Of a DNA stretch of 64,000 bases, positions 9,195 to 19,165 are shown piece by piece. The notes beneath the pieces were generated by a model. It saw nothing but the letters and a program-made list of their open reading frames with translations. It was not told the DNA's origin and did not search any database. Position numbers and translations under genes: made by a program. The DNA is from Methanolobus bombayensis (GTDB taxonomy: Archaea; Halobacteriota; Methanosarcinia; Methanosarcinales; Methanosarcinaceae). Position 1 is the first letter of the stretch. Every line of letters starts with the position of its first letter. Location: NCBI RefSeq assembly GCF_017873415.1, contig NZ_JAGGKD010000009.1, positions 18,830 through 82,829 of the forward strand. The letters are read 5' to 3'.

Positions 9195-9886
9195 CTATAG
9201 GTATTGTACAGTTTGGTGGCAGCAATTGTGACCTTGACGTGTTGCATGTCCTTAAAGGTGTAATCGGAGTTGACGCTGAACTCGTATGGTACAAGGAAGA
9301 AGACCTTTCCCGTTTTGATGGCATAGTTATCCCTGGCGGATTCTCATACGGAGACTACCTCAGGGCTGGTGCTATTGCAGCACGTACCCCAATTATGGCT
9401 TCAATCAAGGAACTTGCAGATACAGGCAAACCTATAATTGGTATATGCAATGGTTTCCAGGTACTTACAGAATCAGGTCTTCTGGACGGAGCTCTCACAA
9501 CCAACAACTATCCTAAATTCAGATGCGAACCCACACTTCTGAGAGTAGAGACAAATGACACTCCTTTCACATCAAAATTCAAAAAGGGAGAGATTGTCAG
9601 CATTCCTATCGCTCACATGGAAGGTAATTTCTATGCAGATGAAGAAACCCTTTCAAAACTTGAAGACAACGATCAGGTTGCATTCAGATATGTGGACAAG
9701 GATGGCAAGGTCACAGACGAAGCAAACCCTAACGGCTCACAGGAGAACATCGCAGGCATTGTAAGTGCAAAAAAGAACGTACTTGGTATGATGCCACATC
9801 CTGAAAGAGCATCCGAGGAGATACTCGGCTCAAAGGACGGTCTCAGGATATTCGAATCAATGGTGGAGTTCATCTCCAAGAATTGA
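9191..9886 (+). CDS. purQ: phosphoribosylformylglycinamidine synthase subunit PurQ (glutaminase)
   Basis: 231 residues, class I glutamine amidotransferase. The nucleophile elbow GICNGFQVL carries the catalytic Cys, and MMPHPERASE carries the His/Glu of the triad. VIPGGFSYGDYLRAGAIAA is diagnostic for PurQ. It hydrolyses glutamine and channels ammonia to PurL for FGAM synthesis. Translationally coupled to purS. The T-rich stretch after the stop probably ends the transcript before the convergent rnhB. Confidence 0.96.
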   Translation: MTIGIVQFGGSNCDLDVLHVLKGVIGVDAELVWYKEEDLSRFDGIVIPGGFSYGDYLRAGAIAARTPIMASIKELADTGKPIIGICNGFQVLTESGLLDGALTTNNYPKFRCEPTLLRVETNDTPFTSKFKKGEIVSIPIAHMEGNFYADEETLSKLEDNDQVAFRYVDKDGKVTDEANPNGSQENIAGIVSAKKNVLGMMPHPERASEEILGSKDGLRIFESMVEFISKN

Positions 9887-9937
9887 TTCAACTTATTTTT
9901 TATTTTAACACAAAAAGTTTAATTTTGGCTTTTTTCT

Positions 9938-10609
9938 CTATTCCTGATTTTTTTCCATTTCAGCATTTTTCTTAACATTCTCCGCTGTCTTCCAGGAATG
10001 TCTCACATAATCAGGTAATTCCCCATGCTCAGCATACCAGTCAGCAAGGAACTTCTTTGTTTTTGGGTCTGAAGGATAGCCGCTTCCAAAATCAACGCCA
10101 TTCTCAGCTTTTAGATCCTCTATAATTTGGTCCCTGCGAACCTTGGCAACGATGGATGCAGCGGATACTATCGGATGACTTGTATCGGCCCGGTGTTTGG
10201 AAACAATTGTCAGTTTTTCAGTTTTTTCAGGATTGTTCTTCCTGTATTCTTCCAGAAGTCTGATTCCAAACCTTTCCTCATTTACATCGGCAGCATCTGC
10301 ATAGGCAATTTCGGGATGGAGTTGTTCAAGTACTTTTGAGAATGCTATCACCATGATATCATTCATGCTCATGAGGGTCCTGAGCTCATCGATCTGCTTT
10401 GCAGATATCTCTAACACAAAGACCTTTTCAGAATACTTCTCTATCTGGTCTGCAAGCTGGACTCTTTTTTTAGGGCTGAGTTTCTTTGAATCCGCAACAC
10501 CGAGATTTTTCAGTGTACTTTCCTTTGCGTCTTCGAGCATAACTCCTCCGACACACATTGGTCCTATTACCGGTCCTTTTCCAGCTTCGTCTAATCCGGC
10601 TATTTTCAT
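9938..10609 (-). CDS. rnhB: ribonuclease HII
   Basis: Removes RNA from RNA/DNA hybrids and single ribonucleotides from DNA. The first residues, MKIAGLDEAGKGPVIGPM, carry the D-E-A-G active-site motif; the later acidic residues lie in IAYADAADVNEERF and SIVAKVRRDQ, and the C-terminus has the SGYPSDPKTKKFL motif. An upstream in-frame start at 10639 would add 10 residues, but AGAGGA lies ~9 nt upstream of the ATG at 10609 and family members begin just before GLDEAG, so 10609 was chosen. Length 223 aa is normal for the family. Confidence 0.93.
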   Translation of the reverse strand: MKIAGLDEAGKGPVIGPMCVGGVMLEDAKESTLKNLGVADSKKLSPKKRVQLADQIEKYSEKVFVLEISAKQIDELRTLMSMNDIMVIAFSKVLEQLHPEIAYADAADVNEERFGIRLLEEYRKNNPEKTEKLTIVSKHRADTSHPIVSAASIVAKVRRDQIIEDLKAENGVDFGSGYPSDPKTKKFLADWYAEHGELPDYVRHSWKTAENVKKNAEMEKNQE

Positions 10610-10723
10610 GAACTTAATCCTCTCTGCTAACAGTATCAAAGAGTCTGATTCTAAAAAAGTATTTGCCAGGATGAATCAAAGTCCTGGCATTTATTTGTAA
10701 TTTGTAATTTGTAATCTTCGATT

Positions 10724-12922
10724 TTAGATGAAAAGCGTGAATATTGCGTATCCGATTCCTATCATGATGGTAGCATGTTTAAGGCCGGACATTACATTGC
10801 CTTCTCCCATTGCTCCTGCCATAAGTCCTGAACTCAGTCCCTGGATAATGGATGCATGCTTGAACAGGCGTGTGTATGCTTCAAGATCAAAGCTACCAAG
10901 GAAGCCTCCGGTCTGTGAGCCAGAAGAAGCCATCTGTTGTCCTGCTTCCGCCATTTCGGTAAGGAAGGTCGTGGAAATAACGAATATAACGCCCACAAAA
11001 ACGAAGAACGAAATGTAGATGATAACAATGTAGATCATCATACTCATACCACGTTCCCTTTTCATACCCTGCTCGGATGCTGCATCCCTGGCAGCTACCA
11101 GCAGAACCTCGCCAATATCTCCGCTTGATTCATTGGCTTTGGTGATCAGTGAAAGTGATCTTGTGACAACTTGTGTCCTCAGACGGTTTGCAAATCTTAT
11201 CAGTGCATCGTTGATCTCAAGTCCCCAGAAAATATCATGCCAGATCTTCCTGATCTCCTTGCTTAGAGTATCAGTGTCAGATTTAGCCATAAGCCTGATG
11301 GAATCTCTAAGTGTCATTCCGGTTTCATTGGTACTGGCAAGTTTCTTCATAAACTCCGGGAAGCTATTCTCCAGTTTCTTCTTCCTCCGTGTCTTGATCT
11401 CATGGAATATGGAAAGTGGAATGATGATGATAAACATTGCAAGTACGATCTTGTCATCAATGAAATCAACAAGTAAGGCAGGATTTTGCAGTCTGTTGAT
11501 GTTAAGTAACAGTGGAAATAGAACTACAAACAATGCAAGGGGGATTGTGATTACTAATGTTGTCAGTGGTTCTCTAAGCATTGGTTTGAGTGGATTTAAT
11601 GCGATTCCCTTCAAAGCAAGGGATTTTTTAGATTTAATGAAGCCTTCGAAAAATCCTCTGTTCTGAACCTTCTCTTCGGTTTCATCTACAAGTTCACCAT
11701 TCTCATCATAGGTTTGTTTTAGATATGAGGGTACATCCGGTGTTCCATGGTCCAGTGTTTCATTGGTTGGAAGAAGTTTTGGCTCTCCAAGCTCTGTTGG
11801 TGTGATAATACTGATCATCACAACAAACATTATGGAACCAATAGGCAACACTGCATAGATGATGGCATAGACCATTGTAGTGGTTCCTGAACCCATGACA
11901 GCCATCATGACACCCATGATGATTATAAAAAGGGGACCAGCTACAAAGGCCGTAACATATGATTCGGCCAGCAGTCCAAGTGTTTCAAGGAATCCTTTCT
12001 GGTCAACTTCTGCCTTGATAAGATACTGCTCAGATTTGTCACGGAAATAATTCGGAATATTTCCACCACTGTCAATGACTGTAAGAAGGTTATAGATAAG
12101 GTCCTGGAACCTGTCAGAAGGTGTTATCTCAGAAGCATTTGAAAGAGCAGTTCTCAGGTCGTGTCCGAAATACTCCATATCTCTTACAATGGCATCTATT
12201 TCCTTGGAAACTTCTCCGTATGTGTCTTCTGATTCTGAGATTGCTTTGAACACATCGATAATGTTCATACCACCTTTGCTCAAAGCATACATGAATGTAA
12301 CTGCATAAGGAAGCTGCATATCTATCTTGGCTTTCCTCTCGCTTGCCTGGAATCCGGGTAAAAGCATGAACAGGCCATATACAAGTCCTCCCATTCCTAC
12401 TATAAACAAACCCGTTATGAAAAGACCCAGGAATATTTCCTTAAAGGCCAGTAACCATGCAAACCGGGGGCTGAATGTGAGATTTGTGATCTGATCGGGT
12501 AAACCAACTAGGACAATAAGAGTGTACGTAAGGAAAAGACCGATCAGTGCACCAGCTATTCCTGCTACAATTGAATAGAAGATAGCATTTGAGATATACA
12601 TCTCATGGGATATTGGAATACGTGCCTGGTTTAGCTGTTTTTGAAGATTCTCATAGGTATCTTTTCTGGCTTTTATTTTATCTCCTATAAGCACATATGG
12701 TATCTTTTTCAGAATTTCTACGTAAACAGCCACCTTTTTTACATAGGGATCAACATCAAAGCCTTTCTTTAATTTCTTTGACCTCTTTTTCTTTTTGTCT
12801 GTGATTCCATCGTTCTCTGGCCCCTGAACAGACAGATCATCTTCCGATATTATCTCCTCTTCGATAATATCTTCCTGAGCATTCTCTGCCGGGTTTTCAG
12901 AACTTTCGTTGATCTCAGTCAC
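10724..12922 (-). CDS. type IV pilus-like assembly membrane protein with two T2SS-F/TadC domains
   Basis: 732 residues. An acidic, then Lys-rich cytoplasmic N-terminus (KKKKRSKKLKKG) precedes two tandem T2SSF units (about residues 190-390 and 520-670) with multi-helix membrane blocks. The cytoplasmic helical parts contain MQLPYAVTFMYALSKGGMN and FPEFMKKLASTNETGMTLR, the typical F-domain cores. Such platform proteins (FlaJ/TadC/PilC class) anchor pilin or archaellin polymerisation. It lies 15 nt downstream of the matching ATPase and is surely co-transcribed. No pilin or prepilin peptidase gene is adjacent, so the filament type is unknown. Confidence 0.88.
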   Translation of the reverse strand: MTEINESSENPAENAQEDIIEEEIISEDDLSVQGPENDGITDKKKKRSKKLKKGFDVDPYVKKVAVYVEILKKIPYVLIGDKIKARKDTYENLQKQLNQARIPISHEMYISNAIFYSIVAGIAGALIGLFLTYTLIVLVGLPDQITNLTFSPRFAWLLAFKEIFLGLFITGLFIVGMGGLVYGLFMLLPGFQASERKAKIDMQLPYAVTFMYALSKGGMNIIDVFKAISESEDTYGEVSKEIDAIVRDMEYFGHDLRTALSNASEITPSDRFQDLIYNLLTVIDSGGNIPNYFRDKSEQYLIKAEVDQKGFLETLGLLAESYVTAFVAGPLFIIIMGVMMAVMGSGTTTMVYAIIYAVLPIGSIMFVVMISIITPTELGEPKLLPTNETLDHGTPDVPSYLKQTYDENGELVDETEEKVQNRGFFEGFIKSKKSLALKGIALNPLKPMLREPLTTLVITIPLALFVVLFPLLLNINRLQNPALLVDFIDDKIVLAMFIIIIPLSIFHEIKTRRKKKLENSFPEFMKKLASTNETGMTLRDSIRLMAKSDTDTLSKEIRKIWHDIFWGLEINDALIRFANRLRTQVVTRSLSLITKANESSGDIGEVLLVAARDAASEQGMKRERGMSMMIYIVIIYISFFVFVGVIFVISTTFLTEMAEAGQQMASSGSQTGGFLGSFDLEAYTRLFKHASIIQGLSSGLMAGAMGEGNVMSGLKHATIMIGIGYAIFTLFI

Positions 12923-12937
12923 TATATCACACCTGTA

Positions 12938-15055
12938 TCATTCCAGTTGTAATTTCCTCAGGACCTTTTCCGGTGTGGACTGGTAAGCATTGATTATGTC
13001 AGATATTTCCTGGAAATCATTGATTCCGTTTTCCACCATATGTTCAAGGATCTTCTGTCGATAGTACAATTCCTGGTCTACCTTGCCCTGTGCCCAACCA
13101 CGCCTCATTTTTATATCGAAAAGAGCTTTTGATTCTCCTGTACGTATGAACATATCAGATTCGGAATCCCAGACAAAGATGTCATTTGTTCTGATGTTCC
13201 TTGTATTCGGATCGATGTCCACTATCTCAACAAGTTTGATGTTCCTTCTTACACGCTTACCTTTGGTATACGTCTGGGACTGGATGCTCATGATGTCCAG
13301 TGCCTGGATCATTGTACGTGGAACACTGATAGGTGGGTTTTCCAGTCTGTGAATAGCAGATGCCACAGAGTCTGCATGCATTGTTGAGAATGTTGTGTGT
13401 CCTGTTGACATTGCCTGGAAAAGTGTGAGTGCTTCCTTACCTCTTACCTCACCAACAAGCAGGAATTCAGGTCTCTGTCTCAGTGCAGCCTTTAGCAGGT
13501 CATACATGTCAACAGCTCCCCTTTCATCTGCTGTGAACGAATCTCTTGTGATACTTGGGATCCAGTTTGGATGAGGGAGTTTCAGTTCCCTGGTATCTTC
13601 AAGTGAGATTACCTTGGCTTTCTCAGGAATGAAAAGTGAAACAGCGTTAAGTGAAGACGTTTTACCTGATGCCGTACCTCCTGCATAGATCAAACTCTTG
13701 TTGTTCTCGATACAAAGCCAGAGGTATGCCATAGATTCTGAGGAGAAAGTTCCCCATTTTATAAGATCAACTGGTGTGATCGGTGTGTCACTGAATTTAC
13801 GGATGGTGAATGTACTACCATGTGCGGTTACACTGGTACCAAGTGTCATCTGAATTCTTGAACCATCCGGCATGGTTGCATCAACCATTGGTTCTGCAAC
13901 TGAGATGTGTTTGCCACTTCTCTGAGCCATCTGGATAATGAAAGAGTTCAGCTCATCTTCTTCATAGACTACATTGGTGGCGATATTCTGGTGTGCCCTG
14001 TGGTAAAGGAAAATAGGTACGTCATGTCCATTTCCGGACACATCTTCAATGGAGTCGTCCATCATAAGGGCGTCGATCTTTCCGAATCTGACAAAGTCCC
14101 TTTTGATGTAATAAGAGATTCTCTCCAGCATTGGAGGAGTTATCTCGATGGTATAATCTTTAATGATGGACCTGATCTTGGACTCAAGCACAGCTTCTTT
14201 GTCATCGGCTTCTTCGTCGATCTCCTCTACAAGCAGGACATCTCTTAGCCTGTCTTTTATCTCAAGCAGGAATGTATATTCAAAATCAGTGAGCTCAGGC
14301 TCTACTATATAGTAAAGGTGGGTGTTGCGTTCTTCATTATATAAGATTACAATAAATGCGTAAGGCTCATTTACCCAGTAGCGTTCAACTTCTTCGTATC
14401 CTTCCACGCCTTTAAACTCTGAGATAGGGCCGTGAACCTCTGGATCATATGGTTCAATTTCAACTTCCGTTTGTTTGAACAGGTTCTTTATCTTTCCAAC
14501 AAATCCCAGCTTTTCTTCGTGCTCTTTTTCTGTTTCTTCCTGTTTTTGGGAAGTCTCTTTCTCTATATCATGATCCTCTGAAGGAATTAATTCTTCTTCA
14601 GGTTCTATCTTCTCAGGTACTTCTATGTCGGTGTCAATATCTTTTTCAATATCTCTATCTTCAGATGCTTCTTCTTCCTCATTTTCTGGTTTTTCATTTT
14701 CTATGATGTCGTTCTCAGAAATAAGATCTGAAGGTTCTTTTTCCATATCAGTGGCCAATGGTTTAGGAGGGCCAAAAGTATGGGATTTCGGAAGTAATAT
14801 GCCAATTTCTTCTTCCTCTTTGTCATCCGAATCTTCGTTATCTTCATCGGCAATATTCTCAGTAGCACTAAGTAGCTGAGCAAAATCTTTCTCGAATTTC
14901 TCTCTGTCTTCTTCTATTTCTGATATTTCCTTCCGTATGTCCGTGTTCAGTATTTCATCATCAGCTTCCTGATGATCGGAAACTTCTTCCGGATGGTTAT
15001 TTTTGTCGTTTGTGGAAGATTCTTTCTCAGAAGTGTTTGATTGAGCATCGGCCAT
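12938..15055 (-). CDS. type II/IV secretion (TadA/FlaI-like) ATPase
   Basis: 705 residues. The first ~200 are highly acidic, low-complexity and presumably disordered. The catalytic region has an N-terminal domain (residues ~200-420), Walker A GGTASGKTSS, Asp box SLEDTRELKLPHP, Walker B FLLVGEVRGKEA and the His box STGHTTFSTMHA, all features of secretion-superfamily hexameric ATPases. It powers filament assembly together with the downstream T2SSF protein. The long acidic leader is unusual compared with ~500-aa archaellum FlaI. Confidence 0.9.
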   Translation of the reverse strand: MADAQSNTSEKESSTNDKNNHPEEVSDHQEADDEILNTDIRKEISEIEEDREKFEKDFAQLLSATENIADEDNEDSDDKEEEEIGILLPKSHTFGPPKPLATDMEKEPSDLISENDIIENEKPENEEEEASEDRDIEKDIDTDIEVPEKIEPEEELIPSEDHDIEKETSQKQEETEKEHEEKLGFVGKIKNLFKQTEVEIEPYDPEVHGPISEFKGVEGYEEVERYWVNEPYAFIVILYNEERNTHLYYIVEPELTDFEYTFLLEIKDRLRDVLLVEEIDEEADDKEAVLESKIRSIIKDYTIEITPPMLERISYYIKRDFVRFGKIDALMMDDSIEDVSGNGHDVPIFLYHRAHQNIATNVVYEEDELNSFIIQMAQRSGKHISVAEPMVDATMPDGSRIQMTLGTSVTAHGSTFTIRKFSDTPITPVDLIKWGTFSSESMAYLWLCIENNKSLIYAGGTASGKTSSLNAVSLFIPEKAKVISLEDTRELKLPHPNWIPSITRDSFTADERGAVDMYDLLKAALRQRPEFLLVGEVRGKEALTLFQAMSTGHTTFSTMHADSVASAIHRLENPPISVPRTMIQALDIMSIQSQTYTKGKRVRRNIKLVEIVDIDPNTRNIRTNDIFVWDSESDMFIRTGESKALFDIKMRRGWAQGKVDQELYYRQKILEHMVENGINDFQEISDIINAYQSTPEKVLRKLQLE

Positions 15056-15405
15056 TTTTTCACCGTTGGATGCATGATTTTCATTATATGGGGCTGGGTC
15101 TTGCGAATTATATTAATATATAAATTGCAAAAGCATGATTGATTTTATTATATACTTATTATAATTATACTATACTGGTAATTAAAGGTATTGTAAGAAT
15201 GCAAGCTTTCCACTTTTCAATACTTTGCAGATCCTTCCAACACTTGCAGAATTTTGGAAATATTTATGTTCATTATCTGTCTTTTTGTAGATATTTATGT
15301 AAGTTGAGTATGTTCATTGGTATATAATAAATGTACATAAAAATTTGTATAAAACTACAAATATATTCATTATATTGACATGCATGTCCATATATATCAT
15401 TTTTC
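15056..15405 (+). other. AT-rich divergent intergenic region (350 nt)
   Basis: Very AT-rich with several TATA-like stretches (for example 15110-15122 and 15360-15375). It must hold the promoters of the minus-strand ATPase operon and the plus-strand UbiA gene. A short open stretch at 15139-15327 has atypical composition and no SD and is not called a gene. No clear hairpin or RNA gene seen. Confidence 0.5.
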
Positions 15406-16314
15406 ATGAGTTTAGATGCACATGCAGTTAGTTCCGGTTTAGGATTTAAAAAAGATATCTTAATGTTTCTGCATATGCTATGGAAAGAGATAGTATTTGG
15501 TGGCCATTTATTCGCCTTAGGGTCAGTTTCTGTTGTAATGGCTTGCTCTTTTATTTTTATGATCCCTGTGAGCTGGGATATAATCTTTGTGACCTATCTT
15601 TTATTCTATGCCATTTATCTATATGATTATATTCAGGGTGCATCCTCTGATAAACTCACAAATGGAAGTCGTGCAGACTATTTTCTATGTAAGGACAAGA
15701 GTAAGTGTACAGTCATTGTTACATCACTGGTTCTTTTTGCCCTGATGGTGTTTTTCACCTCAATTACAATCACTGTTATTGGAATGACAATTCTGGCACT
15801 TGGTCTTCTTTATGGCAGTCATTTTAAGAAGCTCACGAAAAAGATACCAGCATTTAAGAATTTCTTTGTTTCTATCGTCTGGGCATTCATGGCGATTTTT
15901 GCATTCATCTATTATTCAGTACCAATCACATATGGTGCAGTTATGCTTGCATTGTTTGTCTTCATACGTATGATGAATATACAGATTCTTTTTGATGTCA
16001 GAGATATGGAAGGTGACCGTGAAGATGGTCTTTTGACAGTTCCCGCAATTATGGGAGACAAGAAATATCCATTCATTCTCAGGTTTATTAACCTTGTATC
16101 AGTTATCCTGATGCTGGGATGTGTTGTACTGGGTTTATTGCCGGTTTTCACACTAGCCGTCATCCCAGTGTTCTATTATGCTGTCACTTACATCAACAAA
16201 GTTGTAAAATCAAGAAAGGAAACATCTTCCTACATATTTGCAGCATTTGAACCTATCATGTGGTCAGTATTCATATTGGCAGGGAAGTACGTTACAATTC
16301 TCAGTGTTTTCTGA
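15406..16314 (+). CDS. UbiA-family prenyltransferase
   Basis: 302 residues with eight or nine predicted membrane helices. The second aspartate motif, DVRDMEGDREDGLLTVP, is well preserved. The first, usually NDxxDxxxD, is reduced to YDYIQGASSDK, retaining two acidic positions. UbiA enzymes attach polyprenyl chains to aromatic or lipid acceptors in the membrane; archaeal versions include geranylgeranylglyceryl-phosphate, quinone/phenazine and heme-type enzymes. The acceptor cannot be assigned. The degenerate first motif may mean a divergent substrate. Monocistronic. Confidence 0.8.
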   Translation: MSLDAHAVSSGLGFKKDILMFLHMLWKEIVFGGHLFALGSVSVVMACSFIFMIPVSWDIIFVTYLLFYAIYLYDYIQGASSDKLTNGSRADYFLCKDKSKCTVIVTSLVLFALMVFFTSITITVIGMTILALGLLYGSHFKKLTKKIPAFKNFFVSIVWAFMAIFAFIYYSVPITYGAVMLALFVFIRMMNIQILFDVRDMEGDREDGLLTVPAIMGDKKYPFILRFINLVSVILMLGCVVLGLLPVFTLAVIPVFYYAVTYINKVVKSRKETSSYIFAAFEPIMWSVFILAGKYVTILSVF

Positions 16315-16495
16315 TCGTTTAATCAATATTCAGTCTCAGGGCAAAAGTTCGTGCATTTCGAAAGGAACTTCCCGCTAAAACTAAAACTGCATGTACTCTA
16401 AAAGCTGCATTTAAACACAAATATTAAATGTAAAGCTGGATATGTTCTGCTAACTTAAGCTTAAAACAAAACAGGGAAGGAACGAGGAAAACCCT

Positions 16496-18115
16496 ATGCC
16501 TATTATAACCTTACCATATGATGACCTTGAACAATTAACCGGAACCGACAAGGATACAATTATAGAGCGCGTGCCAATGATAGGCGCAGATATCGAGCGT
16601 ATTGAAGATGAATCAATAGATATCGAATTCTTTCCTGACCGTCCGGACCTTTACAGTGTAGAGGGTGTTGCACGTGCGCTGCGTGGTTTTCTGGATATAG
16701 ATCCTGGTTTTTGCGACTATGAGGTCAAACCTTATGCAGTTGAGATCACAAAAGATGAGAATATAGATTCAGTTCGTCCTGTTTTCGGCTGTGCAATAGT
16801 TCGTGGTGTTAAATTCAGTTCAAGTGCCATCAAGACCCTGATGGACCTTCAGGAGTCACTTCACTGGGGACTTGGACGTGACCGTAAGAAAGTATCAATA
16901 GGTGTGCATGATCTCTCAAAAGTACATCCTCCTTTCAGGTATATTGCAGCAAGCCCGGATTTCAGCTTTGTTCCTCTTGATTTCACTGAACCAATGACCA
17001 TGAAGGAAATACTTGAGAAGCATCCGAAGGGAACACGCTTCGCACATATCCTTGATGGTTTTGACATGTATCCACTCATCCTTGATGCAAAGGACAACGT
17101 ACTATCATTCCCGCCGATCATCAACGGTACACTTACAATGGTCACCGAGGAGACAACCGATCTTCTGGTGGATGTCACAGGACTCAGCAACGAAGTGTAC
17201 ACTGCACTTAACATAGTTGCAACAGCTCTGGCAGAACGTGGTGGAGAGATAGAGTATGTTAAAGTTGTCAATGCTGATGGAACCGAGGATATTCCTCTTG
17301 ACCTGAGTCCGAGAATAAAAGTGCTTGAAAGGTCAGAGATCGATGGTCTAATTGGTATGGAACTTCCGGCTGATGAGATAATTAACCAGCTTGGAAGAAT
17401 GGGATTCGGTGCAAAGGAACTTGATGACGGACTTATTGAAGTTCAGATCCCGCGTTACCGTGCGGATATTCTTGATAACTCAGACATCATTGAGGATATC
17501 GCAGTTGGATATGGTTTTGACAAGATTCCTGCAGTATTTCCGATGAATGCGACAGTAGGTAAGTCTCACATGCTTTCAGACATCAGTACTGATATGCGTG
17601 AGATCATGACAGGCCTTGGATATCTTCAGGTCATGCCGTTCACACTTACAAGCGAAAGGATTCACTTTGACTGGATGTGCAGGGAAAAGACCGATGATGT
17701 AACCTATGTAATGCATCCGATAAGTGAAGACCAGACAATGGTCAGGACAACTATACTCCCAAACCTTATCGAGATCCTTTCCATGAATCAGCACAGGGAG
17801 CTTCCTCAGAAGATCTTCGAGGCTGGAGATGTTGTGATCAACGGCAAGAACGGCCTGCACCTTGCAGCAGTTTCCATAAGCCCACAGGCAAATTTCACTG
17901 AAGTAAGAGAACTTGTGGATGCTCTTATGCGTGAAAGACTTGTGGAGTATGGGGTTGTAGAATCAGATGACCCCGCTTTCATGGAAGGCAGAAGGGCTGA
18001 CATTCTCGTCAATGGTAAAAAAATAGGTGTCATGGGGGAACTGTTCCCACAGGTCATACTTAACTTCGGCCTTGGTCAGCCGGTTGTCGGATTTGAGATC
18101 GATCTTCTTGATTGA
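16496..18115 (+). CDS. pheT: phenylalanyl-tRNA synthetase beta subunit
   Basis: 539 residues, the normal archaeal PheT length, which lacks the bacterial tRNA-binding N-terminal extension. The N-terminus ([16 protein letters not shown] ... [16 protein letters not shown]) and B3/B4 region ([16 protein letters not shown]) are characteristic, followed by the B5 domain and a catalytic-like core with [13 protein letters not shown]. PheT pairs with PheS (not in the window) to charge tRNA-Phe. SD-like GAGGAAAA precedes the ATG. A pyrimidine-rich tract (ca. 18128-18140) follows the stop. Confidence 0.95.
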   Translation: MPIITLPYDDLEQLTGTDKDTIIERVPMIGADIERIEDESIDIEFFPDRPDLYSVEGVARALRGFLDIDPGFCDYEVKPYAVEITKDENIDSVRPVFGCAIVRGVKFSSSAIKTLMDLQESLHWGLGRDRKKVSIGVHDLSKVHPPFRYIAASPDFSFVPLDFTEPMTMKEILEKHPKGTRFAHILDGFDMYPLILDAKDNVLSFPPIINGTLTMVTEETTDLLVDVTGLSNEVYTALNIVATALAERGGEIEYVKVVNADGTEDIPLDLSPRIKVLERSEIDGLIGMELPADEIINQLGRMGFGAKELDDGLIEVQIPRYRADILDNSDIIEDIAVGYGFDKIPAVFPMNATVGKSHMLSDISTDMREIMTGLGYLQVMPFTLTSERIHFDWMCREKTDDVTYVMHPISEDQTMVRTTILPNLIEILSMNQHRELPQKIFEAGDVVINGKNGLHLAAVSISPQANFTEVRELVDALMRERLVEYGVVESDDPAFMEGRRADILVNGKKIGVMGELFPQVILNFGLGQPVVGFEIDLLD

Positions 18116-18204
18116 TTTCAAACTCAATTTTCTTTTTTAAATTCATTCCTAAAACAGACTAATTAGTTTTACTATCATATTCTAAAAGGGTTAAAATAAA
18201 GGAA

Positions 18205-18301
18205 CGGGCCTGCCGCGATTCGAACACGAGTCGATGGGTATCTTCGGACCATTAAGGTCACATCGAAGCCCATCAGGATATCCTGGCTACCCTACAGGCC
18301 C
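18205..18301 (-). tRNA. tRNA-Arg(UCG) with intron at position 37/38
   Basis: Read on the minus strand: 7-bp acceptor GGGCCTG/CAGGCCC, D-arm with GG at 18/19 and A20 (an Arg identity base), anticodon stem ATGGG/CCCAT, T-arm with TTCGAAT loop, discriminator G. The 97-nt precursor reduces to a 74-nt tRNA once a 23-nt intron (18240-18262) is removed, giving loop C-T-TCG-A-A, anticodon TCG. CTTC of the loop pairs with GAAG near the intron end, leaving 3-nt bulges GAT and ATA: a canonical bulge-helix-bulge for the archaeal splicing endonuclease. CCA is not encoded. Confidence 0.9.
18240..18262 (-). other. 23-nt bulge-helix-bulge tRNA intron
   Basis: It lies directly after A37 of the tRNA-Arg precursor. 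An internal stem GACC/GGTC caps the intron. Predicted cuts fall after the second nucleotide of each 3-nt bulge (GA|T and AT|A). Confidence 0.8.
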
Positions 18302-18384
18302 GCAAAGCAACTACTGATTGCTGCAGGCTGTATTAAAGGTTTCTATTACAGGAAGAATATACGCTCGTTAAAATTAAGTTTATG

Positions 18385-19134
18385 TTATAAAAGTCCGTAA
18401 AGCATTCTAAGAGCCATTATCCAGAGTATGACTCCGAACATCTTTTGCAGTGTGTCTGCGTTGACCTTGCTATGCATAAGATGTGATCCCATTTGAGCAC
18501 CAAGGAAAGATGCCAGGATCACTGCAACAACCATGTGCATGTCCGGACTCCAGGAAGCAGCATGTGCCACAAAAGCTGAAAGGGATGTGAAAAGTACAAT
18601 AAAACCGGAACTCGCTGCTGCCCTTTTGATTCCAAATCCGAATACCATCAGTAACGGTACTATAAATGTTCCTCCACCAATACCAAGCATGCCTGAAACA
18701 GCTCCCACCAGCAGGCCAAACAATACTATAAAGAAGTATTTTTTCTGTCCTTCTATCTGCTTTTTATGGTACAGTACCTGTATTCTGGAAAAGATCATTT
18801 CCTCACCGACAATAAACATCAGGATTGCAAACATTGCAAGCAACAGATCAACAGGTGCTATTTTTGTAAGATAAGCTCCCGCCTGTGCTCCGCTCATTGA
18901 AGCAATAATGAAAGGAACTGCTATTTTGAAATCCACCATTTTTTTTCTGATATAGGTAATGGCTGCTGATGCTGAGGTGACTGTATTCAGAAGCAGTGCA
19001 ATGGTTATTGAGAAAATGAAGTCGTCTGTTACCCAGTAAAAGAAAGGAACATAAAATATAGCTCCTCCCAATCCTATCATTGAGAACAGTGAAGAGGCAA
19101 AGAAAACTATTAGGGCAAAGGCTATAATTTCCAT
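18385..19134 (-). CDS. TauE/SafE (TSUP) family permease
   Basis: 249 residues, about eight membrane helices in two homologous halves. The halves start with SLFSMIGLGGAIFYVPFF and AVSGMLGIGGGTFIVPLLM, the G-x-G-G-G-x-x-x-V-P signature of TSUP transporters. Characterised members move sulfite, sulfonates or sulfoacetate; substrate here unknown. It starts 31 nt after the stop of the RCK gene on the same strand, so it may form the tail of that operon. Confidence 0.85.
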   Translation of the reverse strand: MEIIAFALIVFFASSLFSMIGLGGAIFYVPFFYWVTDDFIFSITIALLLNTVTSASAAITYIRKKMVDFKIAVPFIIASMSGAQAGAYLTKIAPVDLLLAMFAILMFIVGEEMIFSRIQVLYHKKQIEGQKKYFFIVLFGLLVGAVSGMLGIGGGTFIVPLLMVFGFGIKRAAASSGFIVLFTSLSAFVAHAASWSPDMHMVVAVILASFLGAQMGSHLMHSKVNADTLQKMFGVILWIMALRMLYGLL

Positions 19135-19165
19135 TTATAAACGATCCATGTAGAAATCCATAATT

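Noticed and set aside
15139..15327. 62-codon open frame between two divergent genes
   Set aside because: AT-rich composition, no SD, no recognisable protein features; promoter DNA is a better explanation.
18205..18301. Reading the 97-nt tRNA as a class II tRNA (Leu/Ser)
   Set aside because: The extra length sits in the anticodon loop and forms a bulge-helix-bulge; the variable loop is only 4 nt.
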